Below, in pieces: positions 8,734 to 16,599 of a DNA stretch of 59,249 nt. Position numbers and translations under genes: made by a program. Position 1 is the stretch's first letter; every line of letters starts with the position of its first letter. Under the pieces are notes generated by a model. It worked only from the letters and a program-made list of their open reading frames with translations, was not told the origin of the DNA and did no database searches. Source of the DNA: an uncultured Tateyamaria sp. (GTDB lineage: Bacteria > Pseudomonadota > Alphaproteobacteria > Rhodobacterales > Rhodobacteraceae); contig NZ_CANNGP010000025.1 of the NCBI RefSeq assembly GCF_947504105.1, positions 10,001 to 69,249 of the forward strand, written 5' to 3'.

Positions 8734-9987
8734 ATGCCCAGCCTTTGCCGCGACTGTCTCACCACGTTCGATGCGGGAATCCGCTGCCCGTCCTGCGGTG
8801 CGCCGCGCGTGGTCAGCCATCCCGAACTCTTTGACCTGACAATCGCGCACATGGATTGCGACGCCTTCTACGCATCAGTTGAAAAACGGGACGATCCCAG
8901 CCTTGACGGCAAGCCGGTGATCATCGGCGGTGGACGACGGGGGGTGGTTTCGACGGCCTGCTATGTGGCCCGCATCCGCGGTGTGCGATCCGCCATGCCC
9001 ATGTTCCAGGCGCTCAAACTCTGCCCTGACGCCATCGTGATCAAACCGCGGATGGAGGCCTATGCCGAAGCCTCCCGCGCGATCCGCGACATGATGGAAG
9101 AGATGACCCCAGCCATCGAACCCCTGTCGCTGGACGAAGCGTTCCTTGACCTCACAGGCACGGCCCGTCTGCATGGCGCGCCGCCAGCGGTTATGCTGGC
9201 CCGACTGATCAAACGCATGCGGGATGAACTGGGCCTCACCGGCTCCATCGGCCTGTCGCACAACAAGTTCCTCGCCAAGGTCGCGTCAGACCTCGAAAAG
9301 CCGCACGGTTTCTCGATTATCGGCGCCGTAGAGACTGCCGACTTTCTGCGGGACAAGCCCGTACGACTGATCTGGGGCATAGGCCCGGCAGCACAGGCCT
9401 CGCTCGACAAGGCAGGCATCCGCACCTTCGCTGACCTTTTGCGTTGGGAACAGACAGATCTGGTGGCACGGTTCGGGTCCATGGGTGATCGGCTCTGGAA
9501 CCTCGCGCGCGGGAAAGACGCCCGGCGCGTCACGCGCAACGCACCGATGAAATCGATCAGCAACGAAACCACATTCAGCGAAGACACCAACAATCCCGAC
9601 ATCCTCGATGGTCATCTTTGGCGCATGGCTGAAAAGGTCTCGGGTCGCGCAAAGGCGCGCGGCCTTGCAGGCCGGGTGGTGACCCTAAAACTCAAACGGC
9701 ACGACCACTCCTCGCTCACACGGCGGGTATCGCTGCGCGATCCGGCACAGCTGGCCGACACGATCTACCGCACGGCGCGCGGACTGTTCGATCAGGTTGG
9801 GGATGAAGGGCCCTATCGACTGTTGGGCTGCGGTATTTCTGACCTCTTGGATGCCGACAGCGTGCAGGCATCGGGCGACCTGCTGGACCCCGACGCACGC
9901 AAGCGTGGGGAAGCCGAACGGGCCACCGATGCAATTCGCGACCGGTTCGGACCGGATGCAATTGTTAAAGGGCGTGCGCTCCGCTGA
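8734..9987 (+). CDS. dinB: DNA polymerase IV (DinB) with N-terminal Cys4 motif
   Basis: 417 residues, Y-family translesion polymerase. Catalytic acidic residues are in MDCDAFYASVE (D41) and SLDEAF (D134-E135). The helix-hairpin-helix GIGPAAQASLDKAGI and the C-terminal little-finger region follow. It has an extra N-terminal segment of about 30 residues with C5-x2-C8 and C18-x2-C21, a zinc-ribbon pattern that E. coli DinB lacks. No C-terminal beta-clamp motif stands out to me. It is divergent from the Nudix gene and convergent with the amidohydrolase gene, whose stop is 3 bases from its own. Confidence 0.95.
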   Translation: MPSLCRDCLTTFDAGIRCPSCGAPRVVSHPELFDLTIAHMDCDAFYASVEKRDDPSLDGKPVIIGGGRRGVVSTACYVARIRGVRSAMPMFQALKLCPDAIVIKPRMEAYAEASRAIRDMMEEMTPAIEPLSLDEAFLDLTGTARLHGAPPAVMLARLIKRMRDELGLTGSIGLSHNKFLAKVASDLEKPHGFSIIGAVETADFLRDKPVRLIWGIGPAAQASLDKAGIRTFADLLRWEQTDLVARFGSMGDRLWNLARGKDARRVTRNAPMKSISNETTFSEDTNNPDILDGHLWRMAEKVSGRAKARGLAGRVVTLKLKRHDHSSLTRRVSLRDPAQLADTIYRTARGLFDQVGDEGPYRLLGCGISDLLDADSVQASGDLLDPDARKRGEAERATDAIRDRFGPDAIVKGRALR

Positions 9988-9990
9988 AGG

Positions 9991-10851
9991 CTACTCAGCG
10001 GCAAGTGGCAAGCGGTTTTGACCGACGGCAGACACCTCTGCCACGACAGAACGCAAGCGGTCTCGCACACACTCAAAATCAGCGTTGGGCTCAATCAGGC
10101 TTTCGTTCATGTACAAGGATCGGTCAATCTCGACCTGGACCGCATGCTGATTCCGAGACGGACGGCCATAAGCCTGGGTGACATAGGCCCCGGCGAAGGG
10201 CGCGTTGCGGGCAACGGTGAACCCGGCCGAGGCAAAGGCCGCCTCGATAACATCCATGATCTCGCTCCCGGCGGCAGCGCCAAAGCGATCCCCCAACACG
10301 ACGTCGGGGCGCTTTCGCGCACCTTGGGCAATGCCATCCATCGCTTCGTGTGGCATCGAATGGCAATCGATCAACACAGTCAGGCCATGATGCTGATGCG
10401 CGCCATCCAGCAGCTTTTGCAGCATTTGGTGATAGGGGCGCCAATACAGGTCGATACGGCGCTCGGCCTCACGCATGGGCAACTTGCCGCGATAGATAAC
10501 GCGGCCATTGGCTACCACGCGGGGGATAACCCCCAGACCACTGGCAATGCGCGGATTGTGGCCCTGACGGCGCACCCCTTCGATCAAGGCAGGGTCCAAC
10601 TCGTCCGCACTGCGGTTCAGGTCCACAAAGGCGCGCGGCGCACCTGCCTTAAGCAAAGGCGCACCGTGCTGCGGCGCCGCGTCGAACAACTTGTCAACAA
10701 ATGCGTCCTCGGAAGACCGTATGGTGCGCTCGTCCAATACCGTCCGGCGCAGGAAGCTCCACGGGTAATCGCGCCCGGAATGGGGCGATGCAAACACCAC
10801 GCACGATGTGCGGCGTTCCGGGTGCAGAACTTCGTATGCAACCTTTGGCAT
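9991..10851 (-). CDS. N-formylglutamate amidohydrolase family protein
   Basis: 286 residues from the ATG at 10851, chosen over 10875 because GAGGAGAGG lies just before it. Family motifs are visible: FASPHSGRDYP, the FVDLNRSADELDP block and LIDCHSMP, which supply the metal ligands of the HutG/N-formylglutamate deformylase family. The classical enzyme releases formate and glutamate in histidine breakdown. No other hut gene is nearby, so this copy may act on a different N-acyl amino acid. The tRNA-Val promoter lies upstream in divergent orientation. Confidence 0.85.
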   Translation of the reverse strand: MPKVAYEVLHPERRTSCVVFASPHSGRDYPWSFLRRTVLDERTIRSSEDAFVDKLFDAAPQHGAPLLKAGAPRAFVDLNRSADELDPALIEGVRRQGHNPRIASGLGVIPRVVANGRVIYRGKLPMREAERRIDLYWRPYHQMLQKLLDGAHQHHGLTVLIDCHSMPHEAMDGIAQGARKRPDVVLGDRFGAAAGSEIMDVIEAAFASAGFTVARNAPFAGAYVTQAYGRPSRNQHAVQVEIDRSLYMNESLIEPNADFECVRDRLRSVVAEVSAVGQNRLPLAAE

Positions 10852-10904
10852 GGCCTCTCCTCTGGATTCCAACATAGACCGAGAAATGGGAAAGCCAAAA
10901 GCCC

Positions 10905-10933
10905 TTGATCCTCTCTTCGACTCCTTTTATACG
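10905..10933 (+). promoter_or_regulatory. sigma-70 type promoter of tRNA-Val
   Basis: TTGATC (10905-10910), a 17-base spacer and TATACG (10928-10933). The predicted start lies about 60 bases before the mature tRNA, leaving a leader that contains the small hairpin GCGG-ATTT-CCGC. Confidence 0.6.
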
Positions 10934-11000
10934 CCCCTCACCCGGCGCGGATTTCCGCGTCCGCTTTCTTTGTGGGCAGGCCATCCGGGACGGTCAAAGT

Positions 11001-11075
11001 GGGCGATTAGCTCAGCGGTAGAGCACTTCGTTGACATCGAAGGGGTCACAAGTTCGATCCTTGTATCGCCCACCA
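11001..11075 (+). tRNA. tRNA-Val (anticodon GAC), CCA encoded
   Basis: The acceptor stem GGGCGAT pairs with ATCGCCC. The D arm is TAGCTCAGCGGTAGAGC. The anticodon stem CTTCG/CGAAG carries loop TTGACAT (anticodon GAC, valine). The T arm contains GTTCGATCC. The 3' CCA is encoded. All arms pair fully. Confidence 0.97.
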
Positions 11076-11183
11076 CCTATTCCGCCAACCGGGGCAACCC
11101 GCACGGCACTAAAACACCGGCACGTCTGTGCCAAAACGCAACCCGGCGCTGCTTCGCGCCATGAAATTAAGGGAAGAAGCGCC

Positions 11184-11309
11184 ATGAAGGTTCGCAACTC
11201 GCTCCGCTCGCTGAAAAACCGGCATCGTGATTGCCGCGTCGTGCGTCGCAAGGGCCGTGTGTACGTCATCAACAAGACGCAGCGCCGGTTCAAAGCACGC
11301 CAAGGCTAG
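11184..11309 (+). CDS. rpmJ: 50S ribosomal protein L36, zinc-free type
   Basis: 41 residues, [14 protein letters not shown]...[10 protein letters not shown]. This is the C-minus (YkgO-like) form of bL36: it has one cysteine (C17) rather than the C-C-C-H zinc site of the other paralog, and the small C-terminal extension common in alphaproteobacteria. GGGAAGAAG lies before the ATG. It sits 108 bases after the tRNA-Val gene and ends in a strong terminator, so co-transcription with the tRNA is possible. Confidence 0.97.
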   Translation: MKVRNSLRSLKNRHRDCRVVRRKGRVYVINKTQRRFKARQG

Positions 11310-11330
11310 GCCCTAAGCGACAGACATGCA

Positions 11331-11362
11331 AAAGGCCGCTCCGCTTAGGAGCGGCCTTTTTC
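11331..11362 (+). terminator. intrinsic terminator after L36
   Basis: A 12-bp stem AAAGGCCGCTCC / GGAGCGGCCTTT (11331-11342 with 11348-11359), loop GCTTA, is followed by TTCTTTT. Confidence 0.9.
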
Positions 11363-11390
11363 TTTTGTGACATCTGGGCCGCCGCGCAGC

Positions 11391-12023
11391 TCAAACCCGT
11401 TCGAGCGCAAGAACAGCGTCGGTCACGTCAGCTTGCTGACCACCTGGGCCTTTGGCTTTCCGATGGATCGGCCCGACAAAAACCTGACGCCAGTGCGACA
11501 CCTCAAGGTCGAGTTCCAAGAACCTGTCTTGTGCCGAAATCTCCCGCTCGTTCGGGGCGCTCCACGACCAAGGCGCATGGGTCTGATGTGTCGCAACAAG
11601 CAGAAGGCCAGATGGGCGCACGGCAGAGGCGGCTGCCCGCAAAACCAGGGCGCATGGAAAGTCGAACGGTGTCTGCAAAAACATGGCCGAGACAAGGTCG
11701 AATTTTCCGTCTGGAAAGCTTTTGGACAGATCATGCCGCTCGAACACGATATGATCTGCCACATCGTTTCGTGCGGCATTTTTTGCCGCAATGCCCAGCG
11801 CAACGGCCGAGATGTCGACGCCAAGGACCCGCCAGCCTTGTTTGGCCAACCAGACAACATCATCCCCCTTCGCGCACCCCAGATCAAGCGCGTGACCCGG
11901 CGCGCGACCCGTTGCAAACCGCTTCAGGATCGTCGAAGGAAGTCCCGATGTCCGCGAAGACGCGTTGCCATAAATGCCCTCCCAAAAGTCTTCGGCTGAT
12001 CCGGTATGTCGATCAGGACGCAT
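11391..12023 (-). CDS. class I SAM-dependent methyltransferase
   Basis: 210 residues. Motif I is HALDLGCAKGDDVVWLA, followed by WRVLGVDISAVAL (acidic residue for the ribose) and FDLVSAMFLQTPFD (motif IV region). These show an S-adenosylmethionine Rossmann fold with no recognisable substrate domain. The closest general resemblance is to the thiopurine/tellurite (TehB-like) small-molecule methyltransferases. It overlaps the upstream MFS gene by 11 bases (start at 12023, MFS stop at 12013), so the two are translationally linked and may serve one detoxification or export task. Confidence 0.85.
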   Translation of the reverse strand: MRPDRHTGSAEDFWEGIYGNASSRTSGLPSTILKRFATGRAPGHALDLGCAKGDDVVWLAKQGWRVLGVDISAVALGIAAKNAARNDVADHIVFERHDLSKSFPDGKFDLVSAMFLQTPFDFPCALVLRAAASAVRPSGLLLVATHQTHAPWSWSAPNEREISAQDRFLELDLEVSHWRQVFVGPIHRKAKGPGGQQADVTDAVLALERV

Positions 12024-13449
12024 CGTGTTCGCCCTCCCTTTGCTGCGTTCTCAGGACAATGAGGCATAAGGCGGCGTGGATCGTGATAGGCAGCCAAAGC
12101 GCCCGTTTCATGGCATCGATATAGATGGACGGATCGGATGCATCCTCAAGCGCAGGGAAATACACTTGCCCCACCACCGCGATACCAAGGGCGATGCCAA
12201 TCTGCTGGAAGGCTTGCAGGGCACCGGAGCCCGCACCGGCGTCGGCCGCCGGCACCTCTTTCAGCACCAGTTGATAAAGTGCCACCGTCGCCGTACCGAC
12301 CCCAGTGCCAATAACGGCAAGCGGGACCCAGAGCATTGGAACGGAGGCTGTTGCAGTGATGGTGACCTGCAATGCGCTCATGCCAAGGAGGAGCAACACC
12401 AGTCCGAAGAGGGCGCGCAAGATCAGGTAACGGGTTCCCATGCGGCTGGATGCAAGCGATGAAATCATGATGCTGACGGGATGCGCCGCAAGAGCGATAC
12501 CAGCCCCTGCCGGGGTCAGACCCAAACCCAATTGCAGGACCATGGCTAGAGCGACAATCGGCCCGGCAATGCCGATGAACATGGTCGTAACGATCCCGAC
12601 GCGGGTCAGAAAACGCGGGTTACCCAGAAGGCTCGCTGGCAGGATCTGGGGCTTCTCTTGGGCTGCGAGGTGGTGCTGGTGCCGCCAGAATGCTGCTGCC
12701 GTCAAAAAGGACAGGCCGACCGGGGCCGCAAGCCATTTGGGCCAACCCAATGTGCGCCCTTCGATGACAGGATAAAGCAGCGCAACTGCCGCAACCGCAA
12801 ACAAGGCCGCGCCACTCCAATCAACGGCTTGTCTCTTGCGCGTGGGACCAGCGGGAAGAACAAGATATGCGCCCACAAACGCAACCACGCCGAACGGCAA
12901 GTTGACCAGAAAGATCATCCGCCAACCCAGCCCCCAAAGATCGGCAGAGATCAGGAGACCACCCGCCAAAGGACCGGCCATGGCCCCGAGGGCCGTAACC
13001 ATTCCAAAGAGGCTGATGGCCTTCGCCTTTTCATCCTCGGGAACGCTCTCGTGGAGGATCGCGAGCACCTGCGGCATCATCATTGCGGCCGCAAGACCCT
13101 GACAGAAACGCCCGAGGATCAGGGTTTCGATGGTCAGAGCAAAGCCGCAGGCAGAAGATGCGACGGTGAAACCCAAAAGCCCGCCAAGGAAAAGGCGGCG
13201 CCTGCCAAAGACGTCGCCAAACCGTCCAAATGGCAACAACCCTGCCGCAAAGGTCACGATATAAATCACCAGCGTCCATTGCAGGTTGCTGTTCGACGCC
13301 GAGAACTCTGTTTGGATCGCCGGAAGCGCGAGGTTGATGATGGTCGTATCCAGCATGTTGATGAAAGCCGCGGTGAACAGAAACGCGGCGTTAAGCCAGT
13401 ATTGGCGAAAGCTTGCAGCAGCGGTGGGAGGGTTGTGGGTGAGCGTCAT
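12013..13449 (-). CDS. MFS drug:H+ antiporter, DHA2 (EmrB/QacA) family, 14 TM
   Basis: 478 residues with about 14 membrane segments. Family motifs are GRFGDVFGRRRLFLGG (motif A), GAMAGPLAGGLLI (motif C, antiporters) and the first-helix motif LDTTIINLALPAI. The family pumps toxic compounds out across the inner membrane in exchange for protons. It is followed by an overlapping methyltransferase and is divergent from an Rrf2-type regulator 133 bases away, which probably controls it. Confidence 0.92.
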   Translation of the reverse strand: MTLTHNPPTAAASFRQYWLNAAFLFTAAFINMLDTTIINLALPAIQTEFSASNSNLQWTLVIYIVTFAAGLLPFGRFGDVFGRRRLFLGGLLGFTVASSACGFALTIETLILGRFCQGLAAAMMMPQVLAILHESVPEDEKAKAISLFGMVTALGAMAGPLAGGLLISADLWGLGWRMIFLVNLPFGVVAFVGAYLVLPAGPTRKRQAVDWSGAALFAVAAVALLYPVIEGRTLGWPKWLAAPVGLSFLTAAAFWRHQHHLAAQEKPQILPASLLGNPRFLTRVGIVTTMFIGIAGPIVALAMVLQLGLGLTPAGAGIALAAHPVSIMISSLASSRMGTRYLILRALFGLVLLLLGMSALQVTITATASVPMLWVPLAVIGTGVGTATVALYQLVLKEVPAADAGAGSGALQAFQQIGIALGIAVVGQVYFPALEDASDPSIYIDAMKRALWLPITIHAALCLIVLRTQQREGEHDAS

Positions 13450-13500
13450 TGAGTCGACTCCAGCAGTGGCGAAGGTGATTCACGAAACTTTATAAGTAAC

Positions 13501-13545
13501 ATGAAATACCGCGTCAACATCATGTGCTTTCATTTGTCACGTGAC
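13501..13545. promoter_or_regulatory. candidate operator between MFS and Rrf2 genes
   Basis: The 133-base divergent gap contains a perfect 10-bp palindrome GTCACGTGAC (13536-13545) and a spaced repeat ATGAAA (13501-13506) ... TTTCAT (13528-13533). Either could be bound by the neighbouring Rrf2 protein. This is inference from symmetry and position. Confidence 0.4.
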
Positions 13546-13582
13546 CTCACCTGATCTATGATGTTGCCCATTGGAGGACGCG

Positions 13583-14038
13583 ATGAGAACCGACAGCAGA
13601 CTATCCAGAATTCTGCACGTATTGATGCATTTGGGAGAGTGCGAAGACCCAATGACCTCCCAGGTGATCGGCCAGATGCTGGGTACGAACCCCTCCCTGG
13701 TCCGCCGAACGATGGGCGGACTACGAGACGCAGGCATTCTGGGATCAACGAAAGGGCATGGCGGTGGCTGGTATCTTGAGAGGCCGCTTACCGACATATC
13801 GCTTGCGGATGTCTACGCGGCTTTGGGCGAGCCCAAGCTCTTTGCAATCGGTGCATCCGACGACACACCGACATGCCTGTTGGAACGATCAGCCAATGCC
13901 GCGACGCGGGCTGCTCTTGATGCCGCACGGGAGCGGTTCCTCGACTCCCTGACCAGCCAGAGCGTTGCAGATCTCATTGACCAGTCGCGCGACGAGATTG
14001 CCGCCTTTCAGAGAAAGGCATCGGCAAGTTCTGACTGA
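13583..14038 (+). CDS. Rrf2 family transcriptional regulator
   Basis: 151 residues from the ATG at 13583 (TGGAGG 6 bases upstream); the TTG at 13571 is less likely. The winged-helix region MRTDSRLSRILHVLMHLGE...TSQVIGQMLGTNPSLVRRTMGGLRDAGIL matches Rrf2 proteins, and GHGGGWYLERPLTDISLADVY is the wing. The three-cysteine iron-sulfur cluster motif of IscR/NsrR is missing; only one cysteine (in TPTCLLE) is seen. It is thus likely a ligand- or thiol-responsive member such as YwnA. Divergent from the MFS-methyltransferase pair. Confidence 0.88.
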   Translation: MRTDSRLSRILHVLMHLGECEDPMTSQVIGQMLGTNPSLVRRTMGGLRDAGILGSTKGHGGGWYLERPLTDISLADVYAALGEPKLFAIGASDDTPTCLLERSANAATRAALDAARERFLDSLTSQSVADLIDQSRDEIAAFQRKASASSD

Positions 14039-14099
14039 CGGTACACCCAGAGCACGTTCAGGCAGACGGGCGCGCGTCAGCCCCCGCCGTTCACTCTGA

Positions 14100-14930
14100 T
14101 CATGCATCGATGAACGCCAGCAGATCGGCATTCACCTGCTTGGGATGCGTGGCAAAGAAGCCGTGTGAGAGGCCTTCGTAGGTCTTCAAAGTGCCATTCG
14201 CGAGCAACTTCACAGCCTTCTCTGCAGAGTTTGCAATCGGCACCACCTGGTCGTCTTCGCCATGCATAACCAGAACTGGTACTTTGATCGCTTTGAGGTC
14301 ATCGGTTTGATCGGTCTCGGAAAAGACCTTGATGCATTGATAATGCGCCGACGCGCTTCCCATCATTCCCTGACGCCACCAGTTCTGGATCTGACCTTGG
14401 CTGACCTCAGCACCTTCGCGGTTGAACCCAAAGAAAGGGCCGGATGGCACATCAAGGTAGAACTGCGCACGGTTTGCGATTAGCGCGGACCGAAAACCAT
14501 CGAACACCTCCATCGGAACACCATTAGGGTTGGCATCGGTCTGCAACATCAGGGGCGGGATTGCCCCAAGCAACGCGGCCTTGGCCACGCGTCCGGGTTC
14601 GGCAAGCGCCACATATCTTGCAACCTCTCCACCGCCGGTGGAATGGCCGACATGGACCGCATCTTTCAGGTCCAGTTCTTTGACCAATTCAATCACGTCA
14701 GCCGCGTAGGTATTCATGTCGTGGCCCAGATCTGTCTGGCTTGAGCGCCCGTGCCCACGGCGATCATGCGCAATGACACGGTAACCTTTCGAGGAAAAGA
14801 ACAACATCAGGTTGTCCCAATCGTCACTGCTCAGCGGCCAGCCATGGTGGAACATGATAGGTTGGGCGTTTTTGGGACCCCAGTCTTTGTAGAAGATCTC
14901 GGTCCCATCAGTTGCGGTGAAAGTTGACAT
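14100..14930 (-). CDS. alpha/beta hydrolase, cofactor-free haloperoxidase/esterase type
   Basis: 276 residues from the ATG at 14930, which has AAAGGAG 8 bases before it; the ATG at 14948 overlaps that site. The catalytic triad is visible: nucleophile in GHSTGGGEVARY, Asp in VMHGEDDQVVP, His in LSHGFF. The oxyanion strand is MFHHGWPLSSDDWD. This pattern is that of non-haem chloroperoxidase-like esterases, which can show perhydrolase activity. It is downstream of the ridA-like gene in the same direction, with about 110 bases between. Confidence 0.9.
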   Translation of the reverse strand: MSTFTATDGTEIFYKDWGPKNAQPIMFHHGWPLSSDDWDNLMLFFSSKGYRVIAHDRRGHGRSSQTDLGHDMNTYAADVIELVKELDLKDAVHVGHSTGGGEVARYVALAEPGRVAKAALLGAIPPLMLQTDANPNGVPMEVFDGFRSALIANRAQFYLDVPSGPFFGFNREGAEVSQGQIQNWWRQGMMGSASAHYQCIKVFSETDQTDDLKAIKVPVLVMHGEDDQVVPIANSAEKAVKLLANGTLKTYEGLSHGFFATHPKQVNADLLAFIDA

Positions 14931-15041
14931 TTCTTGAACTCCTTTCATTTCTGGTTGTGTTTGCGCGAACGAGAGGCGCGGCAGAAAGGCGGCGCCTCTC
15001 GTCGGCTCGGTGTCGAGTGAATGTTGTCATGACGGTTCCTG

Positions 15042-15449
15042 TCAGGCGGCGACTTGCACGACCATTTCGACCTCGATCTCAAGGCCCGGACCTGCCAACG
15101 CGGCAACGCCAATGCCCGTCAGGCTTGGTTGGGCGCCATCGAGAAAGCGGATGATCTCTTTCATCGCGATCTCTTGCCGCTCAGGCTGCAGATCGGTCAT
15201 GTAGATGCGCAACTGAACGATGTTGTCAGGAGAAACCTGAAGCGCATCCAGAGCGACACGCAGATTGTCGACCACGATGGACGTCTGCTCGGCCAACGAT
15301 GCAGTCGCAGCTGCACCGTCGGGGTGCCAGGCGACCTGGCCGGAAACAAAGGCCAAGGGACCAGGATATGCGATGGAAATCTGAGAATACCCAGCCCGCC
15401 TGGAATCCGGCAAGGCCAGTGGGTTCAAACGATCGATAAAAGCCGACAT
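15042..15449 (-). CDS. RidA family protein
   Basis: 135 residues with the RidA/YjgF fold: LAFVSGQVAWHPDG, DNLRVALDALQVSPDNIVQLRIYMTD and the C-terminal ALAGPGLEIEVEMVVQV. The canonical RidA arginine that holds the imine/carboxylate is not clearly in its usual context (IVQLRIYMTD is close). It is therefore probably one of the Rid subfamilies beyond RidA rather than the 2-aminoacrylate deaminase itself. First gene of a two-gene unit with the hydrolase, divergent from a LysR regulator. Confidence 0.85.
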   Translation of the reverse strand: MSAFIDRLNPLALPDSRRAGYSQISIAYPGPLAFVSGQVAWHPDGAAATASLAEQTSIVVDNLRVALDALQVSPDNIVQLRIYMTDLQPERQEIAMKEIIRFLDGAQPSLTGIGVAALAGPGLEIEVEMVVQVAA

Positions 15450-15528
15450 GTGTTCATCCTTTCAGCGGTTGTCGTACGAAGGAGACATAAATGAAGAGGA
15501 AGACGAGCAGTGTTCGCTTCAGTCACGA

Positions 15529-15545
15529 TTATTGTGCTACAATTA
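15529..15545. promoter_or_regulatory. candidate LysR-type operator
   Basis: An inverted repeat ATTGT-GCT-ACAAT (15531-15535 with 15539-15543) lies 10 bases upstream of the LysR start codon, in the divergent gap to the ridA-like gene. It has the T-N11-A character of LysR boxes. Likely autoregulatory; inference. Confidence 0.45.
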
Positions 15546-15552
15546 GCGCATC

Positions 15553-16461
15553 ATGATCGGATCGAAGACGAACGATATCCTCGTCTTTCTCTCGGTCGTC
15601 GAAACAGGAAGTTTCGTCGCCGCGGGCAAAACGTTCTGGTTGTCGCGCTCTACCGCCGGAAAGGCGGTGGCACGGCTCGAGGACGGATACGGCGCGCGGC
15701 TCTTGAACCGCACGACCCGGGCGCTTGACCTGACAGAGGAAGGTCGGCGCCTATACGAGCGCGGTCTTGCCATTCGTGAAGCGATAGAAGCCGCTGATGA
15801 CAGTATCGCAAGCAACCGTGGCGTCCCACGTGGGATGTTGCGTATCACGGCCCCCGACGCTTTAGGCCGCAGATTGCTGCTGCCGACAGTGCGTCGATAT
15901 CTGGAAACCTGGTCAGAGACGCAGATAGAGCTGTCGTTATCCGACCGGGTCGACAACATCGTCGAAAAGGGCTTCGACCTTGCGATCCGCATCGGGATGC
16001 GCGCGCCCGACCAAAGCTTCATCACGCGAACATTGTTAAGGGACGAGGCCATCCTTTGTGCAGCCCCATCACACTTCAAGACGCGCGAGCGGCCCTTGAA
16101 TATCGAGGAACTCACCCGCCACGACTTGTTGCAGTTTGCCAGCCGGGGTGAACGGCAGGGCTGGCGCCTCCAGGACGAGGATGGCACCTGGATCAGCGCC
16201 CAGGGTCATGTGCGTCTTCGTCTCGACAACGCAGAAGCCCTTCGCGAAATGGCGCTGAAAGGGCTTGGTGTTGCGCAGTTGCCAAGGCTGCTGGTCGGAA
16301 CAGACATTGCGGAGGGTCGGCTTGAGCGCGTGCTACCGAAAACAACCGTCGGCTTGATACCTATAATCGCGCTGTACCCCCACAAGCGCCTGCTGGAGCC
16401 CCGCGTCCGCCACTTCATCGACATGCTGAGCGAAGACATCAGGAAATCCGGTTCAAGCTAA
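15553..16461 (+). CDS. LysR family transcriptional regulator
   Basis: 302 residues. The winged HTH is in residues 8-65 (ILVFLSVVETGSFVAAGKT...SRSTAGKAVARLEDGYGARLLNRTTRALDLTEEG), and the effector domain is about 90-295 (GMLRITAPDALGRRLLLP). The sequence is of the CrgA/DsdC-like group common in roseobacters. It is divergent from the RidA-hydrolase pair, which it probably regulates. The effector is unknown. Confidence 0.92.
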   Translation: MIGSKTNDILVFLSVVETGSFVAAGKTFWLSRSTAGKAVARLEDGYGARLLNRTTRALDLTEEGRRLYERGLAIREAIEAADDSIASNRGVPRGMLRITAPDALGRRLLLPTVRRYLETWSETQIELSLSDRVDNIVEKGFDLAIRIGMRAPDQSFITRTLLRDEAILCAAPSHFKTRERPLNIEELTRHDLLQFASRGERQGWRLQDEDGTWISAQGHVRLRLDNAEALREMALKGLGVAQLPRLLVGTDIAEGRLERVLPKTTVGLIPIIALYPHKRLLEPRVRHFIDMLSEDIRKSGSS

Positions 16462-16599
16462 ACGTTTTACGACCTCATTTGCAGACATTCGTCGCCACAT
16501 AGGATCCCGGTCGTAGACCGCACATGCAAAACATCTGATCCGGGTCGATTCTAAGTGCGCAGATTAATGTCACCTGAAGCTCAACAGACGATGTCTTGC

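Noticed and set aside
11231-12124. Plus-strand open frame of 297 codons over L36 and the methyltransferase
   Set aside because: It overlaps the certain L36 gene in another frame and the terminator, and is antisense to the methyltransferase.
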